A DNA stretch of 35,249 bases from Sandarakinorhabdus cyanobacteriorum (GTDB taxonomy: Bacteria > Pseudomonadota > Alphaproteobacteria > Sphingomonadales > Sphingomonadaceae), in contig NZ_NOXT01000074.1 of NCBI RefSeq assembly GCF_002251755.1, positions 1 to 35,249 of the forward strand. The letters are read 5' to 3'. Within the stretch, counting starts at the first letter, position 1, and the number at the start of each line of letters is the position of its first letter. Positions 17,006 through 24,595 of the stretch are shown one piece after another. A program made the translations under genes and the position numbers. The notes under the pieces were generated by a model. The model was not told the DNA's origin, did not search any database, and saw only the letters and a list, made by a program, of their open reading frames with translations.

Positions 17006-17827
17006 TCAGGGGTTGCACCAATCGCAGCTGGCCGGGCTGGCCGCCGTCACGCCATCAGGGCGCGGGCGGCTTTCCTGGTGGCCACAGGCAGAACAGCCAT
17101 CGATGATGGCGAAGATGGCTTGCGTGGGCTGGTTGCAGGTGGAGCAGGGCAGGCCGCGCATCACGTCCACCTGGCCCCAGCCGGGGCAGCCGCAGGCCGG
17201 GCAGGGGGTGGCAAGCCGCGCCGCCAGCCGGCCGGCCAGCGCCCGGATGGCGGCCATGCGGGTGGGGTTCACATGGGCGCGCATGTCGGTTTCCAGCCGG
17301 TTGCCCGGCCAGGCGAGGGCGGACAGGGCTGCCATATCCTGTACGCCGGTGGCGAGTATGCCGCCATCGGGCCCGCGCACGATCAGCGCATGCGACGGAA
17401 AGCCGATGCGGGCGAGGAAGGGGGCGATGTCTTCGCCGGCGGTGATGATGTGGTTGGCAAAATTGGTTCGGCGCGACACGGCGGAGAGGGTGAGTTCAAG
17501 GCCGCGGCCCGCATCGATGAAGGCGAGTGTTTCAACGCCGCCAGCACCGAACGGCATCCACGGATGGGGGCCGAAGCTGCCTTCGCTGGCCAGGCCAAGG
17601 GAAAGGCCGGAGGCCACCATGCCGGCCCGGGCCTTGGCCAGGGCCGCATCGCGCGGGGTGCCGGTGCGCGGGATGGTGCCAGTGAAGGTGCCGAACTGAT
17701 CGGTATCGATCGCAACCGTCTGAACGGTCAGGCCCAGCCGGCGGTCCAGCGGCGGGGCGAGCGCGCGTTCCTTGCCGTGCTGGGTGGCCAGCGCGACCGC
17801 TTGCCCGGTGTAGGGGGGGCTATCCAA
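17006..17827 (-). CDS. DUF6671-like protein with C-terminal Cys clusters
   Basis: About 273 residues that I place tentatively in the DUF6671 family. The N-terminal half has [15 protein letters not shown] followed by alpha/beta segments. The C-terminal third has zinc-ribbon-like pairs (CPACGC, CSTC, CSAC, CDWC), which suggests bound zinc. There is no catalytic motif I can name. The start is hard to fix: no ATG exists near the 5' end. A TTG at 17827 overlaps the last codons of pyrC by eight bases and gives LDSPPYTGQ. The open frame runs further up inside pyrC but is probably not used there. Translation is likely coupled to pyrC. There is no evident link to pyrimidine synthesis beyond position. 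Confidence 0.7.
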   Translation of the reverse strand: MDSPPYTGQAVALATQHGKERALAPPLDRRLGLTVQTVAIDTDQFGTFTGTIPRTGTPRDAALAKARAGMVASGLSLGLASEGSFGPHPWMPFGAGGVETLAFIDAGRGLELTLSAVSRRTNFANHIITAGEDIAPFLARIGFPSHALIVRGPDGGILATGVQDMAALSALAWPGNRLETDMRAHVNPTRMAAIRALAGRLAARLATPCPACGCPGWGQVDVMRGLPCSTCNQPTQAIFAIIDGCSACGHQESRPRPDGVTAASPASCDWCNP

Positions 17828-18857
17828 CGAAGCGCCACTCCAGCGTTTCGCCGGCGTGGAAGGGGACGACTTCGGTGTCGGCGGCGGCAAGGCGGGCCGG
17901 CACCGGCGTGGGCGCGCGCTGGAGGGTGATGAAATCCGGGTTCAGCGGCAGGCCATAGAAGCGCGGGCCAAACTCGCTGGCAAAACCCTCGAGCCGATCG
18001 AGCGCGCCTTCCTCCTCGAAGGTCTTGGCATAGGATTCGATGGCGAAGGGCGCGTTGTAGATGCCGGCACAGCCGCAATCGCTTTCCTTGGCCTCGACGC
18101 CGTGCGGCGCGCTGTCGGTGCCGAGGAAGAATTTGGGATTGCCGCTGGTGGCGGCGGCGCGCAGGGCCTGGCGGTGCAGCTCGCGCTTGGCCACCGGCAG
18201 GCAATAGAAATGCGGGCGGATGCCGCCTTCGAACATGGCGTTGCGGTTGATGGCGAGATGGTGCGGCGTGATGGTGGCGGCGATCAGCGGGCCGGATGCG
18301 GCAACGAAATCAACCGCATCCTTGGTGGTGATATGTTCGAACACGATCTTCAGCGCCGGGAAATCGGCGACCACCCCTTTCAGGATGCGATCGATGAACA
18401 CGGCTTCGCGGTCAAAGATGTCGACACTGTGATCAGTGACTTCGCCGTGGATCAGCAGCGGCATGCCGATGCGCTGCATGGCTTCGAGCGCCGGATAGAT
18501 GTGGCGGACATCGGTGACGCCATGGGCGCTGTTGGTGGTGGCATGTGCGGGGTAGAGCTTGGCGGCGGTGAAGATGCCCTCGCCATGGCCGCGCACCAGT
18601 TCGTCAGGATCGATGTGATCGACGAGATAGCAGGTCATCAGCGGTTCGAAGCGGATGCCCGGCGACACGGCGGCGCGGATGCGATCCCGATAGGCGGCGG
18701 CGGCCGCGGCGGTGGTGACCGGCGGCTTGAGATTGGGCATCACGATGGCACGGGCGAACTGGCGGGCGGTGGCATCGGCCACGGCGGCCAGCATGGCGCC
18801 ATCGCGCAGGTGAACATGCCAATCATCGGGGCGGCGCAGGGTGAGGGTCTCGCTCAT
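17820..18857 (-). CDS. pyrC: Dihydroorotase, class II
   Basis: A 345-residue dihydroorotase. It reversibly cyclises N-carbamoyl-aspartate to dihydroorotate in pyrimidine biosynthesis, in the cytoplasm. Metal ligands and active-site residues are visible: H14 and H16 in [10 protein letters not shown], the carboxylated K100 in [10 protein letters not shown]137 in LLIHGEV, H175 in VFEHITT, and D248 in FLGTDSAPH. The length and these motifs match the E. coli PyrC (class II) type. The ATG at 18857 begins [10 protein letters not shown]. The stop lies inside the overlapping start of the DUF6671-like gene. The gene diverges from the universal stress protein gene across a 139-bp gap. Confidence 0.97.
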   Translation of the reverse strand: MSETLTLRRPDDWHVHLRDGAMLAAVADATARQFARAIVMPNLKPPVTTAAAAAAYRDRIRAAVSPGIRFEPLMTCYLVDHIDPDELVRGHGEGIFTAAKLYPAHATTNSAHGVTDVRHIYPALEAMQRIGMPLLIHGEVTDHSVDIFDREAVFIDRILKGVVADFPALKIVFEHITTKDAVDFVAASGPLIAATITPHHLAINRNAMFEGGIRPHFYCLPVAKRELHRQALRAAATSGNPKFFLGTDSAPHGVEAKESDCGCAGIYNAPFAIESYAKTFEEEGALDRLEGFASEFGPRFYGLPLNPDFITLQRAPTPVPARLAAADTEVVPFHAGETLEWRFVG

Positions 18858-18996
18858 GGCCGCCCGATACGCCTTTGCGCTGGGCTGGGAAAGCCCTCCT
18901 GAACGGCCGCTGCCGCAAAGCCGGTTCCGTATTGATGCGTACAGATTTGTGGGGGCGGAATCGGCGATAGGGGATGGGCTGACGGGACGTGTTTCG

Positions 18997-19809
18997 ATGA
19001 AGAATCTGTTGCTTCATATCCACGACGATGATGATCTACCGACCCGGCTGGCGCTGGCGGTGGATCTGGCGCGGCAGATGGGCAGCCATATCGCCTGCGT
19101 GCAGGTAACGCCGGTCGAGGCCTATGCCAGCGACCCCTATGGCGGCATGCTTGGCATGGCCGCGCTGATCGACACGATCCACGATCAGGACAAGGCGCTG
19201 CGCCTCGCCACCGAGGCGCAGTTGCAGGCTGCCGACATAAGCTGGGACTGGCACAGTTTTGACGGCAATGTGGTGGAAAATCTGATCGACCGGTCGTTGC
19301 TGGCCGATGTGCTGATCGTGTCGCAGCCTGGGCAGACGGTGCGGCGCACGCGGCGGCAGCCGATGGCGATCGTGGGTGACCTGGTGATCCATGTGCCGTG
19401 CCCCGTGCTTATGGTACCGCAAGGTTGTGAGGCGCTGGATCTGGCCGGACCGGCGATGATTGCGTGGAACGGATCGGCCGAAGCCGCGCATGCCATGCGG
19501 CTGGGTCTGCCGCTGCTGCGCCGGGCCAGCGCTGTGCACCTGGTGGAGGTGAGCGATGATGCGCCGGGCCTTTCGGCGCATGAGGCGCGGACCTGGCTGA
19601 CCCGCCACGGCATTGCGGTGGACCTGCACGAATGGCCGGCCAAGGGGCGGCGGGTCTCGGTGGCGTTGCAGCATGCCGCGGCCGAGCTTTCGGCCCATTA
19701 TCTGGTGATGGGCGCCTATGGCCACAGCCGCTTGCGCGAAACCGTGCTGGGCGGGGTGACCAAGGAGTTGATCGCATCGGCCGGCCTGCCGATGTTGATG
19801 GCGCATTGA
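18997..19809 (+). CDS. Tandem universal stress protein
   Basis: A 270-residue protein with two UspA-like domains. The first begins [13 protein letters not shown]; its second half has [12 protein letters not shown]. The second domain ends [24 protein letters not shown], the G-x2-G-x9-G nucleotide-binding pattern of ATP-binding Usp proteins. Such proteins are often induced under oxygen limitation or stasis; the exact role is unknown. The ATG at 18997 is chosen because the conserved first strand begins there, although the frame is open to 18841. It lies directly upstream of fixLJ on the same strand. An FNR/FixK-type box overlaps its stop codon. Co-regulation with low-oxygen genes is inference. 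Confidence 0.88.
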   Translation: MKNLLLHIHDDDDLPTRLALAVDLARQMGSHIACVQVTPVEAYASDPYGGMLGMAALIDTIHDQDKALRLATEAQLQAADISWDWHSFDGNVVENLIDRSLLADVLIVSQPGQTVRRTRRQPMAIVGDLVIHVPCPVLMVPQGCEALDLAGPAMIAWNGSAEAAHAMRLGLPLLRRASAVHLVEVSDDAPGLSAHEARTWLTRHGIAVDLHEWPAKGRRVSVALQHAAAELSAHYLVMGAYGHSRLRETVLGGVTKELIASAGLPMLMAH

Positions 19810-19819
19810 TGCAAATCAG
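19806..19819 (+). promoter_or_regulatory. FNR/FixK-type box upstream of fixL
   Basis: TTGAT-GCAA-ATCAG matches the TTGAY-N4-RTCAA consensus at nine of ten positions. It overlaps the stress-protein stop codon and is centred about 45 bases before the GTG start of fixL. If it acts at -41.5, transcription would begin close to that start codon. It suggests feedback control of fixLJ by an FNR/FixK regulator encoded elsewhere. Confidence 0.5.
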
Positions 19820-19857
19820 GCGTTGAAATTGCGCCATATTCCGTCACTATCCTGAGT

Positions 19858-21027
19858 GTGTGCCCGTTTGCCGATAGCCAGACGAAGCGGCGAAATCCGC
19901 TTTTGGACCAGGGGGATGCGCTGCAGCGCACAATCCTGGCGACGGTGCCTGATGCCCTGATCGTGATTGATGAACAGGGCACCATCCTGCTGTTTTCCGA
20001 AACGGCAGCGCGCATGTTCGGCTATGCCGATGATGAGGCGATCGGCCAGAATGTGAAGATCCTTATGCCGAACCCGGACCGGGACCGGCACGACGATTAT
20101 ATGCAACATTATATGGACACCGGCGAAGCGCACATCATCGGCATCGGCCGGGTGACCAACGCGCGCCGCCGTGATGGCAGCACCTTTCCCATCGAGCTGG
20201 CAATCGGCGAGGCAGTGACCGAGCATGGTCGGCTGTTCACCGGCTTCATCCGCGATCTGACCGAGGTGCAGCGGGCGGAGCGCCGGCTGAACGATTTGCA
20301 GACCGAATTGTCCCACATCAGCCGGGTTTCGGCGATGGGCAGCCTGGCCAGTGCGCTGGCGCATGAACTGAACCAGCCGCTCACCGCCATCACCAGCTAT
20401 GCCGAGGGTGCGCGCAGCCTGCTGGGCGATGACGGCACACCGGCGGCCGACCATATCGAGATGGTGCGTGAGGCCCTGGCCGAAGCCAGTGTGCAGGCCC
20501 TGCGCGCCGGGCAGATCGTGCGGCGCCTGCGCGAATTCATCAGCCGGGGTGACAGCGAAAAGCGGGTGGAGCGGCTGCGCCGGCTGGTAACGGAAGCCTC
20601 GGCCCTGGCGCTGACCGGCACCGGCACGACCGGGCTTGATTTCAACCTGCGGCTCGATACGTCCGCCGATCTGGTGCTGGTGGACCGGATCCAGATCCAG
20701 CAGGTGCTGCTGAACCTGATCCGCAATGCGGTGGAAGCCATGCAGCAAAGCCGGCGCCAGATGCTTGATATCCGCAGCCGCCGCTCGGGGCGCGACATGG
20801 TGGAAGTGATCGTGGCCGACAGTGGCCCCGGCTTGTCACCCGAAATTGCTGCCGTGTTGTTCCAGCCGTTCAACACGTCGAAGGAAAAGGGGATGGGGCT
20901 GGGCCTTTCGATCAGCCGCACCATCGTGGAGGCGCATGGCGGCCGCATCTGGGCCGAACCATCGGAATATGGCGGCACCGCTTTCCATTTCACGCTGCCA
21001 TTGGCTGAGGAGCCGGGGGATGTCTGA
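19858..21027 (+). CDS. fixL: Oxygen-sensing heme-PAS histidine kinase FixL
   Basis: A 389-residue FixL-type kinase. Residues about 22-140 are a heme PAS domain. His78 in DRHDDY matches the heme ligand (His200 in Bradyrhizobium FixL numbering). His92 and Arg98 in AHIIGIGR match His214 and the oxygen-contacting Arg220, and Ile116 matches Ile238. The place of Arg206 is His84. The dimerisation/phosphorylation helix has His169 in LAHELNQPL. The ATPase domain has the N-box LLNLIRNAVEAM, then DSGPGLSPE, GMGLGLS and GGTAFHF. No transmembrane helix precedes the PAS domain, so it is a soluble short form like the Bradyrhizobium protein. The GTG at 19858 is the best available start but has a weak ribosome-binding site. 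It overlaps fixJ by eight bases. Confidence 0.93.
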   Translation: MCPFADSQTKRRNPLLDQGDALQRTILATVPDALIVIDEQGTILLFSETAARMFGYADDEAIGQNVKILMPNPDRDRHDDYMQHYMDTGEAHIIGIGRVTNARRRDGSTFPIELAIGEAVTEHGRLFTGFIRDLTEVQRAERRLNDLQTELSHISRVSAMGSLASALAHELNQPLTAITSYAEGARSLLGDDGTPAADHIEMVREALAEASVQALRAGQIVRRLREFISRGDSEKRVERLRRLVTEASALALTGTGTTGLDFNLRLDTSADLVLVDRIQIQQVLLNLIRNAVEAMQQSRRQMLDIRSRRSGRDMVEVIVADSGPGLSPEIAAVLFQPFNTSKEKGMGLGLSISRTIVEAHGGRIWAEPSEYGGTAFHFTLPLAEEPGDV

Positions 21028-21661
21028 CAGGCAAATCTATCTGGTGGATGACGAGGCGCCGGTCCGGCGATCCCTGGGGTTCATGCTCAAGACCTCGGGC
21101 TATGAGGTGGAGCAGTTTGAAAGCGGCGAGGCGTTTCTGAAGGCGGCCGGGCAACTGGCGCCGGGCTGTGTGCTGCTGGATGTGCGCCTGGGCGGGCTCG
21201 ACGGGCTGGCGGTGCAGCAGGCCCTGAAGGATCGCGGCATCATGCTGCCGGTGATCATCATCACCGGCCACGGCGATGTGGGCCTGGCGGTGCGGGCGAT
21301 GAAGGCCGGCGCGGTGGATTTCCTGGAAAAGCCCTTTGAAAAGACAGCGGTCGTTGCCGCCATCGATCAGGCGCTGGCGCGCAATCAGGGCCGGGCCGAG
21401 CTGGAGCGCCTGGCTGATCAGGCCCGAGCCCAGCTGAACGGACTGACCCCGCGCGAACGCGATGTACTGAACGGGCTGGTGGAAGGCCAATCCAACAAGG
21501 TCATTGCCTATGATCTGGGCATCAGCCCACGCACGGTGGAGATTCACCGCGCCAATCTGATGTCGAAACTGGGGGTGAACAGCCTTTCCGATGCGCTGAA
21601 GATCGCGTTTACGGCCCGTATGGCGGAGTTGGCGGGATCTTCCTCAGCCGAGCCGGCCTGA
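21020..21661 (+). CDS. fixJ: Response regulator FixJ
   Basis: A 213-residue two-domain regulator. The receiver domain begins SDRQIYLVDDE, with the acidic pair at D10-D11, the phospho-acceptor D54 in VLLDVRLGG, the Thr in IITGHGD and Lys in LEKPFEK. The C-terminal LuxR/FixJ helix-turn-helix starts LTPRERDVL and includes NKVIAYDLGISPRTVEIHR. Phosphorylated by FixL under low oxygen, FixJ normally activates fixK and cbb3 genes. The ATG at 21020 follows GAGGAG and lies within the end of fixL, so the pair is translationally coupled. It converges with the cco operon: its last 18 bases overlap the small Cys-rich gene on the other strand. Confidence 0.96.
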   Translation: MSDRQIYLVDDEAPVRRSLGFMLKTSGYEVEQFESGEAFLKAAGQLAPGCVLLDVRLGGLDGLAVQQALKDRGIMLPVIIITGHGDVGLAVRAMKAGAVDFLEKPFEKTAVVAAIDQALARNQGRAELERLADQARAQLNGLTPRERDVLNGLVEGQSNKVIAYDLGISPRTVEIHRANLMSKLGVNSLSDALKIAFTARMAELAGSSSAEPA

Positions 21662-21868
21662 CTTTTTCTGGCGTGGGCAGCCGATGTGGCAGGGGCTGTC
21701 GCAATCGGACTTGCCGCCTTTGGCGGGGCTGGCGGGCAGGGTGGTGCCGCTGCACAGGGACAGCAATTGGGTGTTGGCGCGGGCGGGCAGACTGAACGCG
21801 GCCAGCGCCAGCGCGATCAGCGCTGGCAAATAGGCAAGTGGTTCATTTCGCAGGGTTTCAGGGCGCAT
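21644..21868 (-). CDS. Small Cys-rich exported protein at the end of the cco operon
   Basis: A 74-residue protein that I do not recognise. After a short polar start (MRPETLRNEP), residues 11-31 are hydrophobic and end LPARA, a clear signal peptide or anchor. The mature part has four Cys and one His in the pattern C-x17-C-x3-CH-x2-C (CDSPCHIGC), then a basic tail. The ATG at 21868 overlaps the ccoS stop by 11 bases, in the style of the rest of the operon, which supports it being real. Its position next to the copper ATPase and ccoS suggests, by inference, a periplasmic metal or thiol role in oxidase assembly. Some resemblance to DUF2946-like small proteins is possible but not secure. Confidence 0.6.
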   Translation of the reverse strand: MRPETLRNEPLAYLPALIALALAAFSLPARANTQLLSLCSGTTLPASPAKGGKSDCDSPCHIGCPRQKKSGRLG

Positions 21869-22016
21869 CGGCTGGGCCTTCCTCATCGATGAGGATGCGC
21901 AGTGCGGCGCCGTCGAGATCGTCGAACTGGCCGCGGCCCACAGCCCAGAAGAAGGCAAACAGACCCAGGAGGCCAAGGCCGAGCGCGATGGGGATCAGCA
22001 GGAGTATCCCGTTCAT
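21858..22016 (-). CDS. ccoS: cbb3 oxidase maturation protein CcoS
   Basis: A 52-residue protein beginning MNGILLLIPIALGLGLLGLF. It has one N-terminal transmembrane helix (about 3-25) followed by GRGQFDDLDGAALRIL, the signature QFDDLDG-type segment of CcoS, and an acidic tail. CcoS is needed for cofactor (heme b and copper) insertion into CcoN. The ATG at 22016 overlaps the ccoI stop by four bases (ATGA). It is followed by the overlapping small Cys-rich gene. Confidence 0.92.
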   Translation of the reverse strand: MNGILLLIPIALGLGLLGLFAFFWAVGRGQFDDLDGAALRILIDEEGPADAP

Positions 22017-24136
22017 TTTGCAGCGCCTTTCAGCCTGAGGGCATTGGCAATCACGATCACCGAGCTGCCCGACATGGCCAGTGCGGCAACCAGGGGGGTA
22101 ACAAGGCCGAAGATGGCCAGCGGCACGGCGACGACATTATAGGCGATGGCCAGCGCAAAATTCTGGCGCACAATTGCCTGTGTCGTGCGCGCAACCTGCA
22201 CGGCCGTGGCAACCGGGGCCAGGCTGGTGCCCAGAAACACCGCATCGGCGGCATTCTGGCTGGCATCGGCGGCCGATCCCGGCGCCATCGAAACATGGCC
22301 GGCGGCCAGCGCCGGGCCGTCGTTGAGACCATCGCCCACCATCAGCACGCGGCGGCCTTCGCCGACCAGTGCCTTGATGCGCGCCAGCTTGCCGGCGGGA
22401 TCGAGCCCGCCTTCGGCCGGGATGCCGAGCACGGCGCCAACGGCGGCAACCGGGGCCGCGCGGTCGCCCGACAGGATGCGGGCGGGCAGGCCCAGCCCGG
22501 CCAGGCTCGCCAGCGTGGCAGCCGATGCCGGGCGCAGCGGATCGGCAAAGCGGATCAGGCGTTCGGGGGTGCTGCCGATCTGCAGCGCGGCAGCGATATC
22601 GGCGCTTGCGCTGGCCGGGCGGCCAAGGCGGACGATCTGGCCCTGCCATTGGCCGGTGAGGCCTTCGCCCGGGGTTTCGCTGATCAACGTCACCCGCGCC
22701 GGCACGACGCCATTGGCGGTCAGCGCCCGGCGCAGCGCTTCGGACAGCGGGTGGCGGCTGCACTGGGCCAGGGCCAGCGCGATGCCGGCGGCTTCGGCCG
22801 GCAGCATGTGAAGGTCCAGCGGTTCGGGCTGGCCAATGGTGAGCGTGCCTGTCTTGTCGAACACCGCCACATCGGCTTCGGCCAACCGTTCCAGCGCGCT
22901 GCCATCCTTGACCAGCACGCCCACCCGCATCAGCGCGCCGCTGGCGACGATCTGCGCGGCAGGCACGGCCAGGCCCAACGCGCAGGGGCAAGTAATGATC
23001 AGCACCGCCACCGCGATCAACAACGCCTGGTGCCAGCCGGCGCCGGCCAGCATCCAGCCAATGAAGCTGAGCGCGGCCAGCGTGTGGACGGCCGGTGCAT
23101 AGAGCCGGGCGGCGCGATCGGCGATGCGGACATAGCGGGAGCGGCCCTGCGCTGCATCCTGCATCAGCCTAGCGATATCAGCGATGCTGGTATCGCTGCC
23201 GGCCGCGGTGACGGCGACGGTGACGGCAGCGCCGGTGTTGAGCGTGCCGGCCAACACCCGACCGCCGGGGCCAACAGCGACGGGCATGGCTTCGCCGGTG
23301 ATCAGTGACTGGTCGAAATGGCTGCGGCCATCGAGTATGACGCCATCGGCCGCCAGCCGTTCGCCGGCCGCGACCAGCATGGTCATGCCCGGCCGGATGG
23401 CGCTGGCGGCGACCCAGTGCGAGCGGCCATCGTCTTCAACGATCAGCGCGCCCGACGCCATGTGCTTGAGCAGGGCCGACACGCCATCGCGGGCCCGGTC
23501 ACGCATCACAGCATCCAGCCAGCGCCCGGCCAGCAGGAAAAACAGCAGCATCACCGCGCTGTCGAAATAGGCGTGGTGGCCGTGGGTGATGGTTTCAAAC
23601 AGCGACAGGGCGGTGGCCAGGGCGACGCCGATGGAGATCGGCACATCCATGTTGGTGTGGCCGGCCTTCAGCGCCCGTGCCGCCGAGCGGAAGAAGGGCT
23701 GACCGGCATAGGCGACGGTGGGCAGGGCGATGAGGGCGGACAGCCAGTGGAACAGGTCGCGCGTGATGCCGCCGGCGCCCGACCAGACCGAGACGGAGAG
23801 CAGCATGATGTTCATGGCGGCAAAGCCGGCGACGGCCAGCGCCTTGACCAAGCTGCGCGCCTCACTGTCGGGCCCGGCCAGCGCGTCACCAATCGGGCTG
23901 GCATCAAAGCCCAGATCGGCAAAGGCCTTGACCAGCGCCGGGGTGGCCAGCGCCGGATCGTGGGAGAGGTTGACCTGCTTGGTAGTGAAGTTCACCCGGG
24001 CGGCGGCCACGCCAGGCACGGCAGCAAGGCCGTTTTCCAGCTTGGCGATGCAGCCGGCGCAGCGCATGCCGGGCACGGCAAAGCGGCTGCTGGCCAGGGC
24101 TTCGCCGGCGAGGTTGGCGCCGAGCGGCCGGTTCAT
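22013..24136 (-). CDS. ccoI: Copper-exporting P1B-type ATPase CcoI/FixI
   Basis: A 707-residue P-type ATPase that supplies copper for the cbb3 oxidase. The N-terminal metal-binding domain has C26 and C29 in GMRCAGC. The actuator motif TGEAMPV is at 280-286. The membrane copper site C383-P-C385 is in ITCPCALGLA. The phosphorylation motif DKTGTLT is at 427-433 (Asp427), and the hinge motif GDGLNDGPAL lies near residue 625. About eight transmembrane helices are expected. The Cys-Pro-Cys and heavy-metal-associated domain, plus position between ccoH and ccoS, identify it as CcoI rather than a detoxifying CopA. The start and stop both share 4-bp overlaps with neighbours. Confidence 0.96.
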   Translation of the reverse strand: MNRPLGANLAGEALASSRFAVPGMRCAGCIAKLENGLAAVPGVAAARVNFTTKQVNLSHDPALATPALVKAFADLGFDASPIGDALAGPDSEARSLVKALAVAGFAAMNIMLLSVSVWSGAGGITRDLFHWLSALIALPTVAYAGQPFFRSAARALKAGHTNMDVPISIGVALATALSLFETITHGHHAYFDSAVMLLFFLLAGRWLDAVMRDRARDGVSALLKHMASGALIVEDDGRSHWVAASAIRPGMTMLVAAGERLAADGVILDGRSHFDQSLITGEAMPVAVGPGGRVLAGTLNTGAAVTVAVTAAGSDTSIADIARLMQDAAQGRSRYVRIADRAARLYAPAVHTLAALSFIGWMLAGAGWHQALLIAVAVLIITCPCALGLAVPAAQIVASGALMRVGVLVKDGSALERLAEADVAVFDKTGTLTIGQPEPLDLHMLPAEAAGIALALAQCSRHPLSEALRRALTANGVVPARVTLISETPGEGLTGQWQGQIVRLGRPASASADIAAALQIGSTPERLIRFADPLRPASAATLASLAGLGLPARILSGDRAAPVAAVGAVLGIPAEGGLDPAGKLARIKALVGEGRRVLMVGDGLNDGPALAAGHVSMAPGSAADASQNAADAVFLGTSLAPVATAVQVARTTQAIVRQNFALAIAYNVVAVPLAIFGLVTPLVAALAMSGSSVIVIANALRLKGAAK

Positions 24137-24582
24137 GCCAGCACCTCGGCAACGCGTTTCTGATTGGCACCATGGCGGATGGTGAGCCGCACCTGCCAGC
24201 GGCCGGCCGGCAGCGCCGTGGTGGCAACCAGGCGGTCGCCGGCATCACTGCGGAAGGCCAACGCGATGTCGGGCGCTCGGCCAAGCGGGTGATGGGCGCT
24301 GCCACTGACGGTGAAACCGGTGCCAGGCACCGTCACGACCACATGGCGGCCGGCATCGAGGCTGACAGGGGTGGCCCAGCCCAATTGGTCCTGCGCGCGG
24401 GCATCGGCCAGCCAGCGGTTGAATTTCTGGCTGGCGACATAGGAGTTTTCAACCACGGTGCCGCCAAAGGTGCCGCTGGCCAGCCGCGCCATGTGGATAT
24501 TCACCGCCACCACGATGCCAAAGAAGCCGACCATCACGGCGACCATGTGGCGCCCGGTAAAGCGGGTGTGAGCGATATTCAT
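24133..24582 (-). CDS. ccoH: cbb3 oxidase assembly protein CcoH/FixH
   Basis: A 149-residue FixH-family protein. One transmembrane helix (about 12-30, HMVAVMVGFFGIVVAVNIHM) is followed by a periplasmic beta-rich domain. It carries the family features ENSYVASQKFNRWLADARAQ, a Gly-Trp, and later HHPLGRAPD. It stabilises the assembling CcoN/CcoP subunits and works with CcoI. The ATG at 24582 starts 13 bases after the ccoG stop; the stop overlaps ccoI by four bases. Confidence 0.93.
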   Translation of the reverse strand: MNIAHTRFTGRHMVAVMVGFFGIVVAVNIHMARLASGTFGGTVVENSYVASQKFNRWLADARAQDQLGWATPVSLDAGRHVVVTVPGTGFTVSGSAHHPLGRAPDIALAFRSDAGDRLVATTALPAGRWQVRLTIRHGANQKRVAEVLA

Positions 24583-24595
24583 GGCGCCATTCTCC

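Noticed and set aside
18931-18950. Possible third FNR-type box before the stress-protein gene (TTGATGCGTACAGA)
   Set aside because: Only the left half-site fits; the right half ACAGA does not match RTCAA.
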